Positions 13,546 to 19,995 of a stretch of DNA of 19,995 bases are shown here, piece after piece. The position numbers and the translations under genes are program-made. Every line of letters starts with the position of its first letter. Positions within the stretch are counted from its first letter, which is position 1. The notes under the pieces are model-generated. The model searched no databases, was not told the origin of the DNA, and worked only from the letters and a program-made list of their open reading frames with translations. This stretch comes from UBA9642 sp964545585 (GTDB lineage Archaea; Nanobdellota; Nanobdellia; Woesearchaeales; UBA9642). The stretch covers positions 1 through 19,995 of the forward strand of contig CAZJFT010000019.1 of NCBI GenBank assembly GCA_964545585.1. Direction: 5' to 3'.

Positions 13546-14120
13546 TATATCTTCCCGACCAAATCCTTTCCTGGCTTCAATGTCTTCGCACCAGGCTTCC
13601 AGTTCATAGGACATACCTCGCCATGATGTTCCTCGACAAATTTCGCTGCCTCGATCTTTCGTATCAATTCCTGCGTGCTTCTTCCTATGTCGTTATTGTG
13701 GAATTCGAATGCCTTGACGATGCCTTTCGGGTCTATCAGTATTGTCGCCCGAAGAGATAATCCTTCATCAGGCCTTCCCGGATCTATCAACGTCTCATAT
13801 GCCTGGCACACTCTCCTTGTCGGGTCTGCGAGCATCGGGAATTTTATCTTCTTTATTGTTTCTGAATTGTCATGCCATGCCTTATGAACAAACCACGTGT
13901 CTGTACTTACCGATATCACTTCTGCACCTAACTTCTTGAATTCCTCATAATGGTCTGCTAAGTCGCCTAGTTCTGTCGGACAGACGAATGTGAAGTCTGC
14001 AGGGTAGAAGAATAGTACAACCCACTTTCCTTTGTAATCTTTCAATGAAATCTTCTTCTGATCTCCTTCATGAAATGCATCTTCTGTGAATTCTGGCGCT
14101 TTCTCGTTTATCTTTATCAT
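13545..14120 (-). CDS. ahpC: Peroxiredoxin (2-Cys, AhpC/Prx1 type)
   Basis: A 191-residue thiol peroxidase that reduces hydrogen peroxide and organic peroxides. The peroxidatic cysteine is C47 in YPADFTFVCPTE and the resolving cysteine is C170 in HHGEVCPMNW. The conserved arginine is in DPGRPDEGLSLRATILIDP. The length, GxCP end and C-terminal tail fit typical 2-Cys enzymes of the AhpC/Prx1 class, which form decamers. It is the last gene of an operon with glutaredoxin, an AhpF/TrxR-like flavoenzyme and a small unknown protein, whose stop overlaps this ATG (ATGA). Its reductant is probably supplied by those upstream genes. Confidence 0.95.
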   Translation of the reverse strand: MIKINEKAPEFTEDAFHEGDQKKISLKDYKGKWVVLFFYPADFTFVCPTELGDLADHYEEFKKLGAEVISVSTDTWFVHKAWHDNSETIKKIKFPMLADPTRRVCQAYETLIDPGRPDEGLSLRATILIDPKGIVKAFEFHNNDIGRSTQELIRKIEAAKFVEEHHGEVCPMNWKPGAKTLKPGKDLVGKI

Positions 14121-14389
14121 TTTGTTCCTCCTGAATAATATTTTCCATCATATAATACTTTATTTTTATCAATATCCATTATTCGTAAATATTTTTTTTC
14201 TTTACCATACTCGATATTTATTTTATGGCCTTCATATAAGTCTTTTATTTTGAAATTAAATATTATTTGTTCTTTTTCCGCACCATTGGCGAACAAAGTT
14301 ATCAGAGTATGTGTCCTATCTTCTAAATCTTTGGCATTTCGTACTTTTATTACGCGTCCTGTAATCAGCGTATTGGATGTTTTGGTCAT
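14117..14389 (-). CDS. Small unknown protein inside the peroxide-reduction operon
   Basis: A 90-residue protein of no recognised family. It has no cysteine, no membrane helix and no signal peptide. The layout is beta-rich and basic (LITGRVIKVRN, LITLFANGAEK, IIFNFKIKDLY, HKINIEYGKEKKYLRIMDID), compatible with a small barrel such as an OB or SH3-like fold, but this is only an impression. It starts 1 nt after the flavoenzyme stop and overlaps the peroxiredoxin start, so it is cotranslated. Its sequence is visibly more AT-rich than its partners, so it may be a later insertion in the operon. Confidence 0.75.
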   Translation of the reverse strand: MTKTSNTLITGRVIKVRNAKDLEDRTHTLITLFANGAEKEQIIFNFKIKDLYEGHKINIEYGKEKKYLRIMDIDKNKVLYDGKYYSGGTK

Positions 14390-14390
14390 C

Positions 14391-15293
14391 TTATTTCTTC
14401 ATGCTCAAATAATCGAATGCGCCTAGTGCTGCAGTGCATCCGTCTCCTGCTGATACGACTAATTGCTTGTATGGATTGTTCACTACGTCTCCTGCTGCAA
14501 AGAATCCTTTGACTTGCGTCATCTTCCGCTGGTCCACTGCGACATATCCTAATGCATCCAATTGTACGACGTCCTTTATAGGATCGGTTATAGGGACGTA
14601 TCCCACATTGACTATGACTCCTTCTAGCTCTATATTCTGCTCGCCTTCAGGTGTTGTTATAGTTATCGCATTGACGAGTTTCTCCCCATGTATCTCTTTC
14701 ACTCTTGCATTGTTTATTATCTCGACTTTGTCATTGCTTAATAATTTCTCTGCAAGTATAGCATCTCCTTTCAATGCAGGGTTCTTGTTTATTATGTAGA
14801 CTTTCTTTGCGATGCTTGACATATATATCGCTGATGTCAATCCGTTGTTTCCCGCACCGACTACTGCGACTGTCTTTCCCTTAAACAATGGTCCGTCGCA
14901 TGTTGAGCAGTATGTGACTCCTCTTCCTTTGAATTGTTCTTCTCCAGGGACTTTCAATTCACGATATTTAGAACCTGTAGCCCATAATACCGTCTTAGCT
15001 TCGAATATCTCGTTGTATGTCTTTACCTTGAATGTCTCTCCTTCTTTCTGTACTTCTGTCACGAAATCTTCGACTATATTGACATTCAGGCTTTTCATGT
15101 GGTCGACATAGCTTTGTGCTAATTCCATCCCGTTCATGTGCTTTATGCCTGGCCAGTTCTCTACGTAGGGAGTGTTTGCTATCTCTCCGCCGAATTCTGG
15201 ACTTATGATTATGAAATTCATCTCTTTCCTTGCAGCATATATTGCTGCGGTCATGCCTGCAAGTCCTCCGCCAACGATTATCATGTCATACAT
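14391..15293 (-). CDS. trxB: Thioredoxin reductase-like flavoenzyme (TrxR/AhpF-type)
   Basis: A 300-residue FAD enzyme that moves electrons from a nicotinamide cofactor to a thiol carrier. The N-terminal FAD site is IIVGGGLAGMTAA (residues 5-17), the redox pair is C129-S-T-C132, and the C-terminal FAD motif is GFFAAGDVVNNPYKQ. The cofactor-binding fold has VVGAGNNGLTSA (144-155). The usual NADPH-selecting HRRxxxR is absent: the position reads INKNPALKGD. This is closer to AhpF-type, NADH-using enzymes (where it reads EFAPELKAD). The ATG follows AGGTG by 5 nt. It lies between glutaredoxin and the small unknown gene. Confidence 0.93.
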   Translation of the reverse strand: MYDMIIVGGGLAGMTAAIYAARKEMNFIIISPEFGGEIANTPYVENWPGIKHMNGMELAQSYVDHMKSLNVNIVEDFVTEVQKEGETFKVKTYNEIFEAKTVLWATGSKYRELKVPGEEQFKGRGVTYCSTCDGPLFKGKTVAVVGAGNNGLTSAIYMSSIAKKVYIINKNPALKGDAILAEKLLSNDKVEIINNARVKEIHGEKLVNAITITTPEGEQNIELEGVIVNVGYVPITDPIKDVVQLDALGYVAVDQRKMTQVKGFFAAGDVVNNPYKQLVVSAGDGCTAALGAFDYLSMKK

Positions 15294-15312
15294 TTTTTCA
15301 CCTATTTCAGTA

Positions 15313-15546
15313 TTATGTTTTTATATTTAATAATTCCGATATGCGTTCTTTGTCGAATCCTACTATTATCTCTCCATCTATGTCTATCACTGGCACTCCC
15401 ATCTGTCCTGACTTCTGCACCATCTCCATCGCCGCAACCCTGTCTCTGCCTACATCTAAATCCTTGAATTCCTTGTTGTTTGCTTTCAGGAACTCCTTTG
15501 CCCTATGACACCAGGGGCATGTCTGTGTTGAATATACCGTTATCAT
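15313..15546 (-). CDS. Glutaredoxin-like protein
   Basis: A 77-residue glutaredoxin/NrdH-type thiol carrier. It has the redox pair C10-P-W-C13 (STQTCPWCHRAK), the cis-Pro in MGVPVID (P52), and the GFDKE segment after it. These small proteins are often reduced by a thioredoxin reductase instead of glutathione, which matches the reductase gene just downstream. It could substitute for the N-terminal thioredoxin-fold domain that AhpF carries in one chain. AGGAGG lies 5 nt before the ATG, the strongest ribosome binding site in the window. It is the first gene of a four-gene operon. Confidence 0.93.
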   Translation of the reverse strand: MITVYSTQTCPWCHRAKEFLKANNKEFKDLDVGRDRVAAMEMVQKSGQMGVPVIDIDGEIIVGFDKERISELLNIKT

Positions 15547-15578
15547 TTTTTCCTCCTAAAAATATCACGTTTGCGATT

Positions 15579-15602
15579 ACGCACCTTTTAACACTAGTGC
15601 GT
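15579..15602. promoter_or_regulatory. Inverted repeat at the glutaredoxin operon start site, possible operator
   Basis: ACGCAC and GTGCGT form a 6-bp inverted repeat with a 12-nt spacer, positioned about where transcription from the TATA box at 15616-15623 would begin. Overlapping elements are TGCG-ATTA-CGCA (15572-15583) and the palindrome CACTAGTG (15592-15599). A repressor bound here would block the promoter. A role in redox control is inference. Confidence 0.4.
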
Positions 15603-15615
15603 GAACAAGCACATC

Positions 15616-15623
15616 TTTATAAA
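15616..15623 (-). promoter_or_regulatory. TATA box of the glutaredoxin-peroxiredoxin operon
   Basis: CATATTTATAAAGATG on the minus strand, predicting a start near 15595 and a leader of about 50 nt that carries AGGAGG. It is the only TATA-like element seen before the four tightly packed genes. Confidence 0.6.
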
Positions 15624-15713
15624 TATGATGAAGGAGTGATTTTATCAGGAAAGAAATTCACGACCAAAATGCCCTAAAAAAACACTCCCCACACTGGACA
15701 TCCACTCATAGCG

Positions 15714-15721
15714 TATTTAAA
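15714..15721 (+). promoter_or_regulatory. TATA box of the Hef gene
   Basis: GTATTTAAATG is centred about 26 nt before the ATG at 15743, implying a leaderless transcript. Confidence 0.55.
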
Positions 15722-15742
15722 TGAGGGCCAATCAAATTTATA

Positions 15743-18061
15743 ATGAGCGATGTATTACCTGTAATTACACTTAGCGATTATAGTAGCAAGGTTCCGGAGC
15801 ATAAGATGTATCTAAAGGATTTTGAGCCAAGACTTTATCAAGAGTCAATATTCAATACTTGCACGAAGCATAATACATTAGTTGTACTTCCGACTGGCAT
15901 CGGCAAGACCGCAATATTCTTGATGATGGCGGCGTATAGGCTTAATCTTTATCCTAAATCAAAAATACTCCTGCTTGGACCTACACGTCCACTCATAGAG
16001 CAATACTTTGCCGTATTCAAGAAATATTTCAATATTGATGAGAAGAAGATGTCCATATTCACTGGCTTTGTCTCTCCTGAAAAACGTCAAGAATTATGGA
16101 AGGATTCTCAAATAATTTTCTCTACACCTCAAGGTTTAGAAAACGATATCATGTCCGGTCGCATCTCGCTGAGCGATGTTTCATTGTTGGGGTTTGACGA
16201 GTGTCATAGATCCACTGGTGATTACAGTTATAATTTCATCGCCAAGCAATACATGAAGAAGGCGCTTTATCCTAGGATAATAGGTCTTACTGCAAGCCCC
16301 GGTTCTGACAATGAGAAGATACAGGAAGTCATGACCAACCTATTCATTGAAAAGATAGAGATAAGGAATAGCAAGGATGAGGATGTCGCTCCTTATGTCC
16401 AGGAAGTGGATATAGAAAAAAAGTTTGTCGAACTTCCAGACATATTCAAGGACATAAAGAGATATTTTGATGCGGCAATAAAATCTAAGACGAGAGAGTT
16501 GAAGAGTTATGGTTTCATAACAGACAACGTAACATACTCTAAGAAGAATCTTCTTGGTGCACAGGCCGCATTGCATGCAAAGATTGCTCATGGTGAGAAA
16601 GATTTTGAGATTCTGAAAAGTTTAAGTCTTCTAGCTGAAATAATAAAGATAAGCCATGCGATTGAGCTTCTCGAGACACAAGGTCTTGAGCCTTTGAAGC
16701 AATACATGGATAAGTTGCATCATGAAGCCAGTTCTGGAAAGACTAAGGCTGCACAGAATGTCGTCAAGGATGTGAATTTCAGGTCTGCATACATAAAGTT
16801 GCAGCATGCTGACGGTTTTGAGCATCCAAAAATCATGGAATTGAAGAGCATTATTGAGGAAGAGCTTGACAAATCGATTCCGGAAAATTCTGACAAGAAG
16901 ATAATAATATTCTCGCAATATCGTGATTCTGGGACTAAAATAACCAAAATGGTAAATGATTCTGGCTTCAAGGCGAAGCTCTTTGTCGGACAAGCAAAAA
17001 AGAAAGACACGGGTCTTTCACAGAAGAAGCAAAAAGAGATGCTCGAGCAATTCAGCAATTCAGAATTCAATGTCTTAGTTTCAAGCTCTGTCGGTGAAGA
17101 AGGCCTCGACATCCCTCAAGTCGATCTGGTGATATTCTATGAGCCTGTACCTAGTGCAATCAGGAAAATACAGAGAAGCGGAAGGACAGGGAGGCTTGAG
17201 AAGGGAAGGATAATAATGTTAATTACAAAAGACACCATGGACGAAGTATATTATCATGTCGCACGTAATAAAGAGAAGAGGATGTATAGTGCAATAAATA
17301 CGATAAAGAATAATGTGCAATTGAACGGTTCTATGATGAATGGATTGGCAAATAAGGAAGATAAGCCTAAGACGACACTTCATGATTATTCAGGGAAGGT
17401 TCCTGAGCAGAAGCTTCCTGAAAAGTTCAAGATAATTGCTGATTATAGGGAGAAAGGATCTAATGTTTTGAAGGAGATAATAGATAAAGATGTGACATTG
17501 CAATTAGAAAAATTATCGATAGGAGATTTCTTGTTGAGCAGCAAAGTCGTAGTTGAATATAAGACCGTGCAGGATTTTGTCGATTCAATAATCGATGGGA
17601 GGCTGCTTTCACAATTGAAGGAATTGAATAAGTATGAGAAACCAGTAATAATAATCGAAGGCACTGAAGATATGTATTCTGCAAGGAAGATACATCCCAA
17701 TGCAATAAGAGGGATGCTCGTAACGATAACTGTATCATATGGCATCCCGTTGATCCAGACAAGAACGCATAAAGAGACTGCAGAGATATTGATGATGATC
17801 GCTAAGAAGGAGCAGTCTGACGAGAAATCTGACATAACACATCATTTTGCGAAACCATTGTCATTGAAAGAACAGCAAGAATACTTTATCTCCGCACTTC
17901 CAAACATCGGTATGGGTGGTGCAAGGCCATTATTGAAACATTTCGGGACAGTAAAGAACATAGTCAATGCTTCTGAAAAAGAATTGCAGGACGTTGATCT
18001 TATAGGTCCTAAGAAATCCAAGACATTGAAAGAATTGTTCGAGACAGAGTGGAAGGAATAA
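15743..18061 (+). CDS. hef: Hef-type helicase/nuclease (XPF/FANCM family)
   Basis: A 772-residue enzyme for processing stalled or branched replication forks. The helicase half has Walker A PTGIGKT (50-56), DECH (152-155), GLTASPG (181-187) and the arginine-finger motif IQRSGRTGRLEKG (476-488). Between the RecA lobes is the alpha-helical insert of Hef. The ERCC4 nuclease half has IIADYREKGSNV (564-575), GDFLLSSKVVVEYKTVQDFV (594-613), where the canonical ERK reads EYK, and ends with tandem helix-hairpin-helix motifs (ALPNIGMGGARPLLKHFG). A 12-residue motif L-x-D-Y-S-x-K-V-P-E-x-K occurs both at residues 10-21 and at 546-557, before each enzymatic half. Monocistronic from its own leaderless promoter. 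Confidence 0.95.
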   Translation: MSDVLPVITLSDYSSKVPEHKMYLKDFEPRLYQESIFNTCTKHNTLVVLPTGIGKTAIFLMMAAYRLNLYPKSKILLLGPTRPLIEQYFAVFKKYFNIDEKKMSIFTGFVSPEKRQELWKDSQIIFSTPQGLENDIMSGRISLSDVSLLGFDECHRSTGDYSYNFIAKQYMKKALYPRIIGLTASPGSDNEKIQEVMTNLFIEKIEIRNSKDEDVAPYVQEVDIEKKFVELPDIFKDIKRYFDAAIKSKTRELKSYGFITDNVTYSKKNLLGAQAALHAKIAHGEKDFEILKSLSLLAEIIKISHAIELLETQGLEPLKQYMDKLHHEASSGKTKAAQNVVKDVNFRSAYIKLQHADGFEHPKIMELKSIIEEELDKSIPENSDKKIIIFSQYRDSGTKITKMVNDSGFKAKLFVGQAKKKDTGLSQKKQKEMLEQFSNSEFNVLVSSSVGEEGLDIPQVDLVIFYEPVPSAIRKIQRSGRTGRLEKGRIIMLITKDTMDEVYYHVARNKEKRMYSAINTIKNNVQLNGSMMNGLANKEDKPKTTLHDYSGKVPEQKLPEKFKIIADYREKGSNVLKEIIDKDVTLQLEKLSIGDFLLSSKVVVEYKTVQDFVDSIIDGRLLSQLKELNKYEKPVIIIEGTEDMYSARKIHPNAIRGMLVTITVSYGIPLIQTRTHKETAEILMMIAKKEQSDEKSDITHHFAKPLSLKEQQEYFISALPNIGMGGARPLLKHFGTVKNIVNASEKELQDVDLIGPKKSKTLKELFETEWKE

Positions 18062-18062
18062 A

Positions 18063-18073
18063 TTAATAAATTA
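18063..18073 (+). promoter_or_regulatory. Possible TATA box of the 18096-18458 gene
   Basis: TTAATAAATTA is centred about 28 nt before the ATG at 18096, beginning right after the Hef stop. It is a weak match; readthrough from Hef is also possible. Confidence 0.35.
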
Positions 18074-18095
18074 TTGAATCAGAGTTCTTATCATT

Positions 18096-18458
18096 ATGGA
18101 TGAAAAGACAACTATCATAGTTTTCAGCATCATTATAATTAATCTTATAATAAGCGGCATAGTGGGGTTGATCAAGAAGTCTATCAATATGCATTCAATT
18201 GTCTGGAGCATAATGTTTTTTCCATTAGGCATTATTGGAGGACTTCTATCTCAAGCATTCAGTCTCACAAAAAAGCCTGAAGAAGGGAATTTAGCAATAG
18301 TTGCCAGCATAAGTTGTTTTGCTATGGCATTATTGTTGACTACATTTCTTACTGCACAATATATTCCTATGGCCGACCTCGTAGTCCCGTTAATATTGTT
18401 ATGCATAATAATAGGCCTTCCAATAGTCATTATAATATACCATAAAAATAAAGAATAA
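18096..18458 (+). CDS. Hypothetical small membrane protein with four helices
   Basis: A 120-residue protein of no recognised family. Hydrophobic segments at about residues 5-25, 32-52, 66-85 and 92-115 suggest four membrane helices with short loops (KKSINMHS, TKKPEEGN) and a basic C-terminus. No functional motif is visible. It follows Hef by 34 nt and converges on the kinase gene, whose stop is only 2 nt away. No ribosome binding site is evident, in line with a leaderless start. Confidence 0.7.
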   Translation: MDEKTTIIVFSIIIINLIISGIVGLIKKSINMHSIVWSIMFFPLGIIGGLLSQAFSLTKKPEEGNLAIVASISCFAMALLLTTFLTAQYIPMADLVVPLILLCIIIGLPIVIIIYHKNKE

Positions 18459-18460
18459 TC

Positions 18461-19048
18461 TTACTTCTTTAATTTCCTATATATCTCATTCACATCCTTA
18501 TACAGTTTAGAATTCTCTAAAGGACCCGTGAATTCTTCATCATTATTTATCAAGAAATCTGCCTGTACGAGGCACATGCCTACCTGCTGTCCATTCAATG
18601 GCTCGTTGAATCCTTTGTCTCGTGCATCATCTATGACGAATCGGTCATGGTTCAGTAAGTCTGCATCCCTGTTTCTTGCCTGCACTCTCAACCATCTTGT
18701 CTCCAAGGGCGCATCTACTCCTATCAGTTTGAAATCAGAGTTTTCTTTCAAATATTTTACCTCATCAAGATTCCTTATCCCGTTTATGACTAATGGCGCA
18801 TCATATGATTGATATTTCTTCAATGCTTTTTCAGCAAGGATATGTCCTCCGAATTCTTTTCGCCATTGATTGCCTAAATCTTGCTGTGTCTTCCTGTTTA
18901 TTTCTATGCCTTTAGAACGCAATTCGTCCCTTATTACTTCTCCAAGACTTATAGTTTGGAATCCTTTGTCTTTCAATATCTTTGCAACCACATCCTTACC
19001 TGATGCTATAGTTCCGGTTATCCCTACGACTAATTTTTTACCTATCAT
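18461..19048 (-). CDS. P-loop nucleotide kinase-like protein (dephospho-CoA kinase/UPF0200 type)
   Basis: A 195-residue cytoplasmic P-loop protein. The Walker A is GITGTIASGKD (9-19), followed by KGFQTISLGEVIRDELRSKG, the pattern of small-molecule kinases of the dephospho-CoA kinase-like and UPF0200 groups. The region LVINGIRNLDEVKYLKE supplies the likely Walker B-type strand, and the lid is basic (TRWLRVQARNRD). The substrate cannot be named from sequence: archaeal dephospho-CoA kinase proper is usually a different family (GTP-dependent), and some members of this group act on nucleotides. It starts 13 nt after the histone stop and is probably cotranscribed with it; GGTG precedes the ATG. Confidence 0.8.
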   Translation of the reverse strand: MIGKKLVVGITGTIASGKDVVAKILKDKGFQTISLGEVIRDELRSKGIEINRKTQQDLGNQWRKEFGGHILAEKALKKYQSYDAPLVINGIRNLDEVKYLKENSDFKLIGVDAPLETRWLRVQARNRDADLLNHDRFVIDDARDKGFNEPLNGQQVGMCLVQADFLINNDEEFTGPLENSKLYKDVNEIYRKLKK

Positions 19049-19061
19049 AATATCAACACCG

Positions 19062-19277
19062 TCATTTATGTTTAATCGCTAATTTCACGTCTTCTGCCTT
19101 TATAGTCTTCCTGCCGGCATGCAATGCGAATTTTGCTGCAACCTTCGCTATCTCTTCACCATGCTCTTCCAATAATACACGCAATTCTGCTTTTGCAGGC
19201 TCGCTCACCCTAATATTAGGATCTCCTTTCTTCAATATCCTCTCCATCGCAGCTAAAGGTAATAATTTATCAGTCAT
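19062..19277 (-). CDS. Archaeal histone
   Basis: A 71-residue histone-fold protein that wraps and compacts DNA as dimers and multimers. The layout matches archaeal HMf-type histones: PLAAMERILKKG (helix 1), VSEPAKAELRVLLEEHGEEIAKVAAKFALHAG (helix 2), and RKTIKAEDVKLAIKHK (loop with RKT, then helix 3). The frame opens nine codons earlier at 19304, but that ATG lies about 10 nt from the TATA box. The ATG at 19277 has GGTGAT 5 nt upstream and gives the standard length. The kinase gene follows 13 nt downstream. Confidence 0.96.
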   Translation of the reverse strand: MTDKLLPLAAMERILKKGDPNIRVSEPAKAELRVLLEEHGEEIAKVAAKFALHAGRKTIKAEDVKLAIKHK

Positions 19278-19310
19278 GCCATCACCCGATAAAAAGCATG
19301 TCAAGAATCT

Positions 19311-19317
19311 ATTTAAA
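19311..19317 (-). promoter_or_regulatory. TATA box of the histone-kinase unit
   Basis: ACTTTAAATAG on the minus strand, centred about 37 nt before the ATG at 19277. It leaves a leader of about ten bases, which overlaps the GGTGAT site. Confidence 0.5.
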
Positions 19318-19325
19318 GTTTATGG

Positions 19326-19350
19326 AAAAGAAGAAATAAAAAGGAAAAAA
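19326..19350 (-). terminator. T-rich terminator region after the PEBP gene
   Basis: Just past the stop codon the minus strand reads ATTTTTTCCTTTTTATTTC, a set of T runs typical of archaeal transcription ends. It lies between the PEBP gene and the histone promoter. Confidence 0.5.
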
Positions 19351-19351
19351 T

Positions 19352-19885
19352 TCACTCTTTTTTGTATAATCCGACATATTCTGCCTTTTCTATTATGTGC
19401 CCCTGCATCGCTTGCTCAACATCCTTCTTTGTTGCAGTATCATCCAATTCGAGCTGATTATCTAATGCATACAGCTTGAAAAAGTATCTATGTGTTCCTG
19501 ATGGAGGGCAAGGACCACCATAATTGTTCTTTGGCCAACTGTTTAATCCTTGAACAGCATTGTCTGGCACTGAATCTTCTGGAATGCCTGTGACATCTTT
19601 TGGGATGTTGAATACGACCCAATGGACCCATGTTCCGGCAGGTGCATCAGGATCATCCAGTATCAAGACCAATGACTCTGCGCCTTCAGGGATGTCCTCA
19701 AACAATAATTGTGGATTGATGTCCATACCCTCACAAGTGAACTTCTTTGGGATAAAAGAATTATCATTGAATTCTGGACTATATATCCTCATGGTAGACA
19801 CCTCGCCTTGCGGGGCCGATGAATCAGCGGTACAACCAACAATCAATACACAACACAATATACCTGCTAAAATCAACCCCCTCAT
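19352..19885 (-). CDS. PEBP-family lipoprotein (YbhB/YbcL type)
   Basis: A 177-residue protein starting at the ATG at 19885. Residues 1-17 are a signal peptide with the lipobox IVGC; C18 would carry the lipid. The remainder is a phosphatidylethanolamine-binding-protein fold of the YbhB/YbcL group. The ligand-site segments are VLILDDPDAPAGTWVHWVVF and later NNYGGPCPPSGTHRYFFKLYALD. The natural ligand and function of these prokaryotic proteins are not established. The frame extends 22 codons upstream, but the extra residues are hydrophilic and would bury the signal peptide, so the internal ATG is preferred. The gene is followed by a T-rich terminator. Confidence 0.88.
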   Translation of the reverse strand: MRGLILAGILCCVLIVGCTADSSAPQGEVSTMRIYSPEFNDNSFIPKKFTCEGMDINPQLLFEDIPEGAESLVLILDDPDAPAGTWVHWVVFNIPKDVTGIPEDSVPDNAVQGLNSWPKNNYGGPCPPSGTHRYFFKLYALDNQLELDDTATKKDVEQAMQGHIIEKAEYVGLYKKE

Positions 19886-19995
19886 GACATTGTAAAAACC
19901 CTCGACTTTATGTATTTTATCATCTTTATAGTAGTTGCCACCATAAAACATATAAAGAATGAAAATCGTAATTAATAGAGTTTATTAATGAAAAT

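Noticed and set aside
14434..15111. Two plus-strand open frames of about 100-120 codons opposite the flavoenzyme gene.
   Set aside because: Both are antisense to a gene with complete FAD and CxxC motifs and show no family resemblance.
15633..15688. A distant inverted repeat GGAGTG/CACTCC between the glutaredoxin and Hef promoters.
   Set aside because: Only six base pairs separated by 44 nt; expected by chance in a sequence of this length.
16631..17112. Overlapping minus-strand frames of 120-130 codons opposite Hef.
   Set aside because: Antisense to the well-supported Hef gene; composition reflects the complementary strand.

Overview
This window looks like part of an archaeal genome, most likely a DPANN-type lineage such as Woesearchaeota or Pacearchaeota (the phylum is inferred, the domain is well supported). 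The archaeal evidence is the ribosomal-protein order L3-L4-L23-L2-S19-L22-S3-L29-aIF1-RNase P component 1-S17-L14, an archaeal histone, the XPF-like helicase/nuclease Hef, an archaeal-type prolyl-tRNA synthetase, and TATA boxes about 25 nt before many start codons with leaderless or very short 5' ends. Base composition is low in GC. Two runs of exactly ten N show that this is a scaffold, probably from a metagenome.

Positions 1-5994, minus strand: a single ribosomal-protein operon read right to left from L3 to the first codons of L14, which runs off the left edge. One scaffold gap (3204-3213) cuts the 3' end of the L2 gene. The true L2 C-terminus lies left of the gap and a corrupted copy of the same 51 nt lies right of it. 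A second gap (6038-6047) sits in the leader upstream of L3. The leader (6048-6204) is GC-rich for an intergenic region and holds several short hairpins, so it may be a structured leader or an RNA gene.

Positions 6257-10369, minus strand: a run of mostly exported or membrane proteins. These are a signal-anchored protein, a VKOR-type thioredoxin-fold lipoprotein, a four-helix membrane protein coupled to soluble inorganic pyrophosphatase, a secreted metzincin-type protease overlapping a secreted partner, a second thioredoxin-like lipoprotein, and a small two-helix membrane protein.

Positions 10516-13516, plus strand: prolyl-tRNA synthetase, a membrane protein ending in a PDZ-like domain, and a conserved two-helix membrane protein.

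Positions 13545-15546, minus strand: a tight redox operon of glutaredoxin, an AhpF/TrxR-like flavoenzyme, a small unknown protein and peroxiredoxin. It looks like a complete electron relay from NAD(P)H to peroxide.

Positions 15743-18458, plus strand: Hef and a small membrane protein. Positions 18461-19885, minus strand: a P-loop nucleotide kinase behind the histone gene, and a PEBP-family lipoprotein. No tRNA, rRNA, CRISPR array or insertion sequence was found, and no gene-free stretch exceeds 300 bases.
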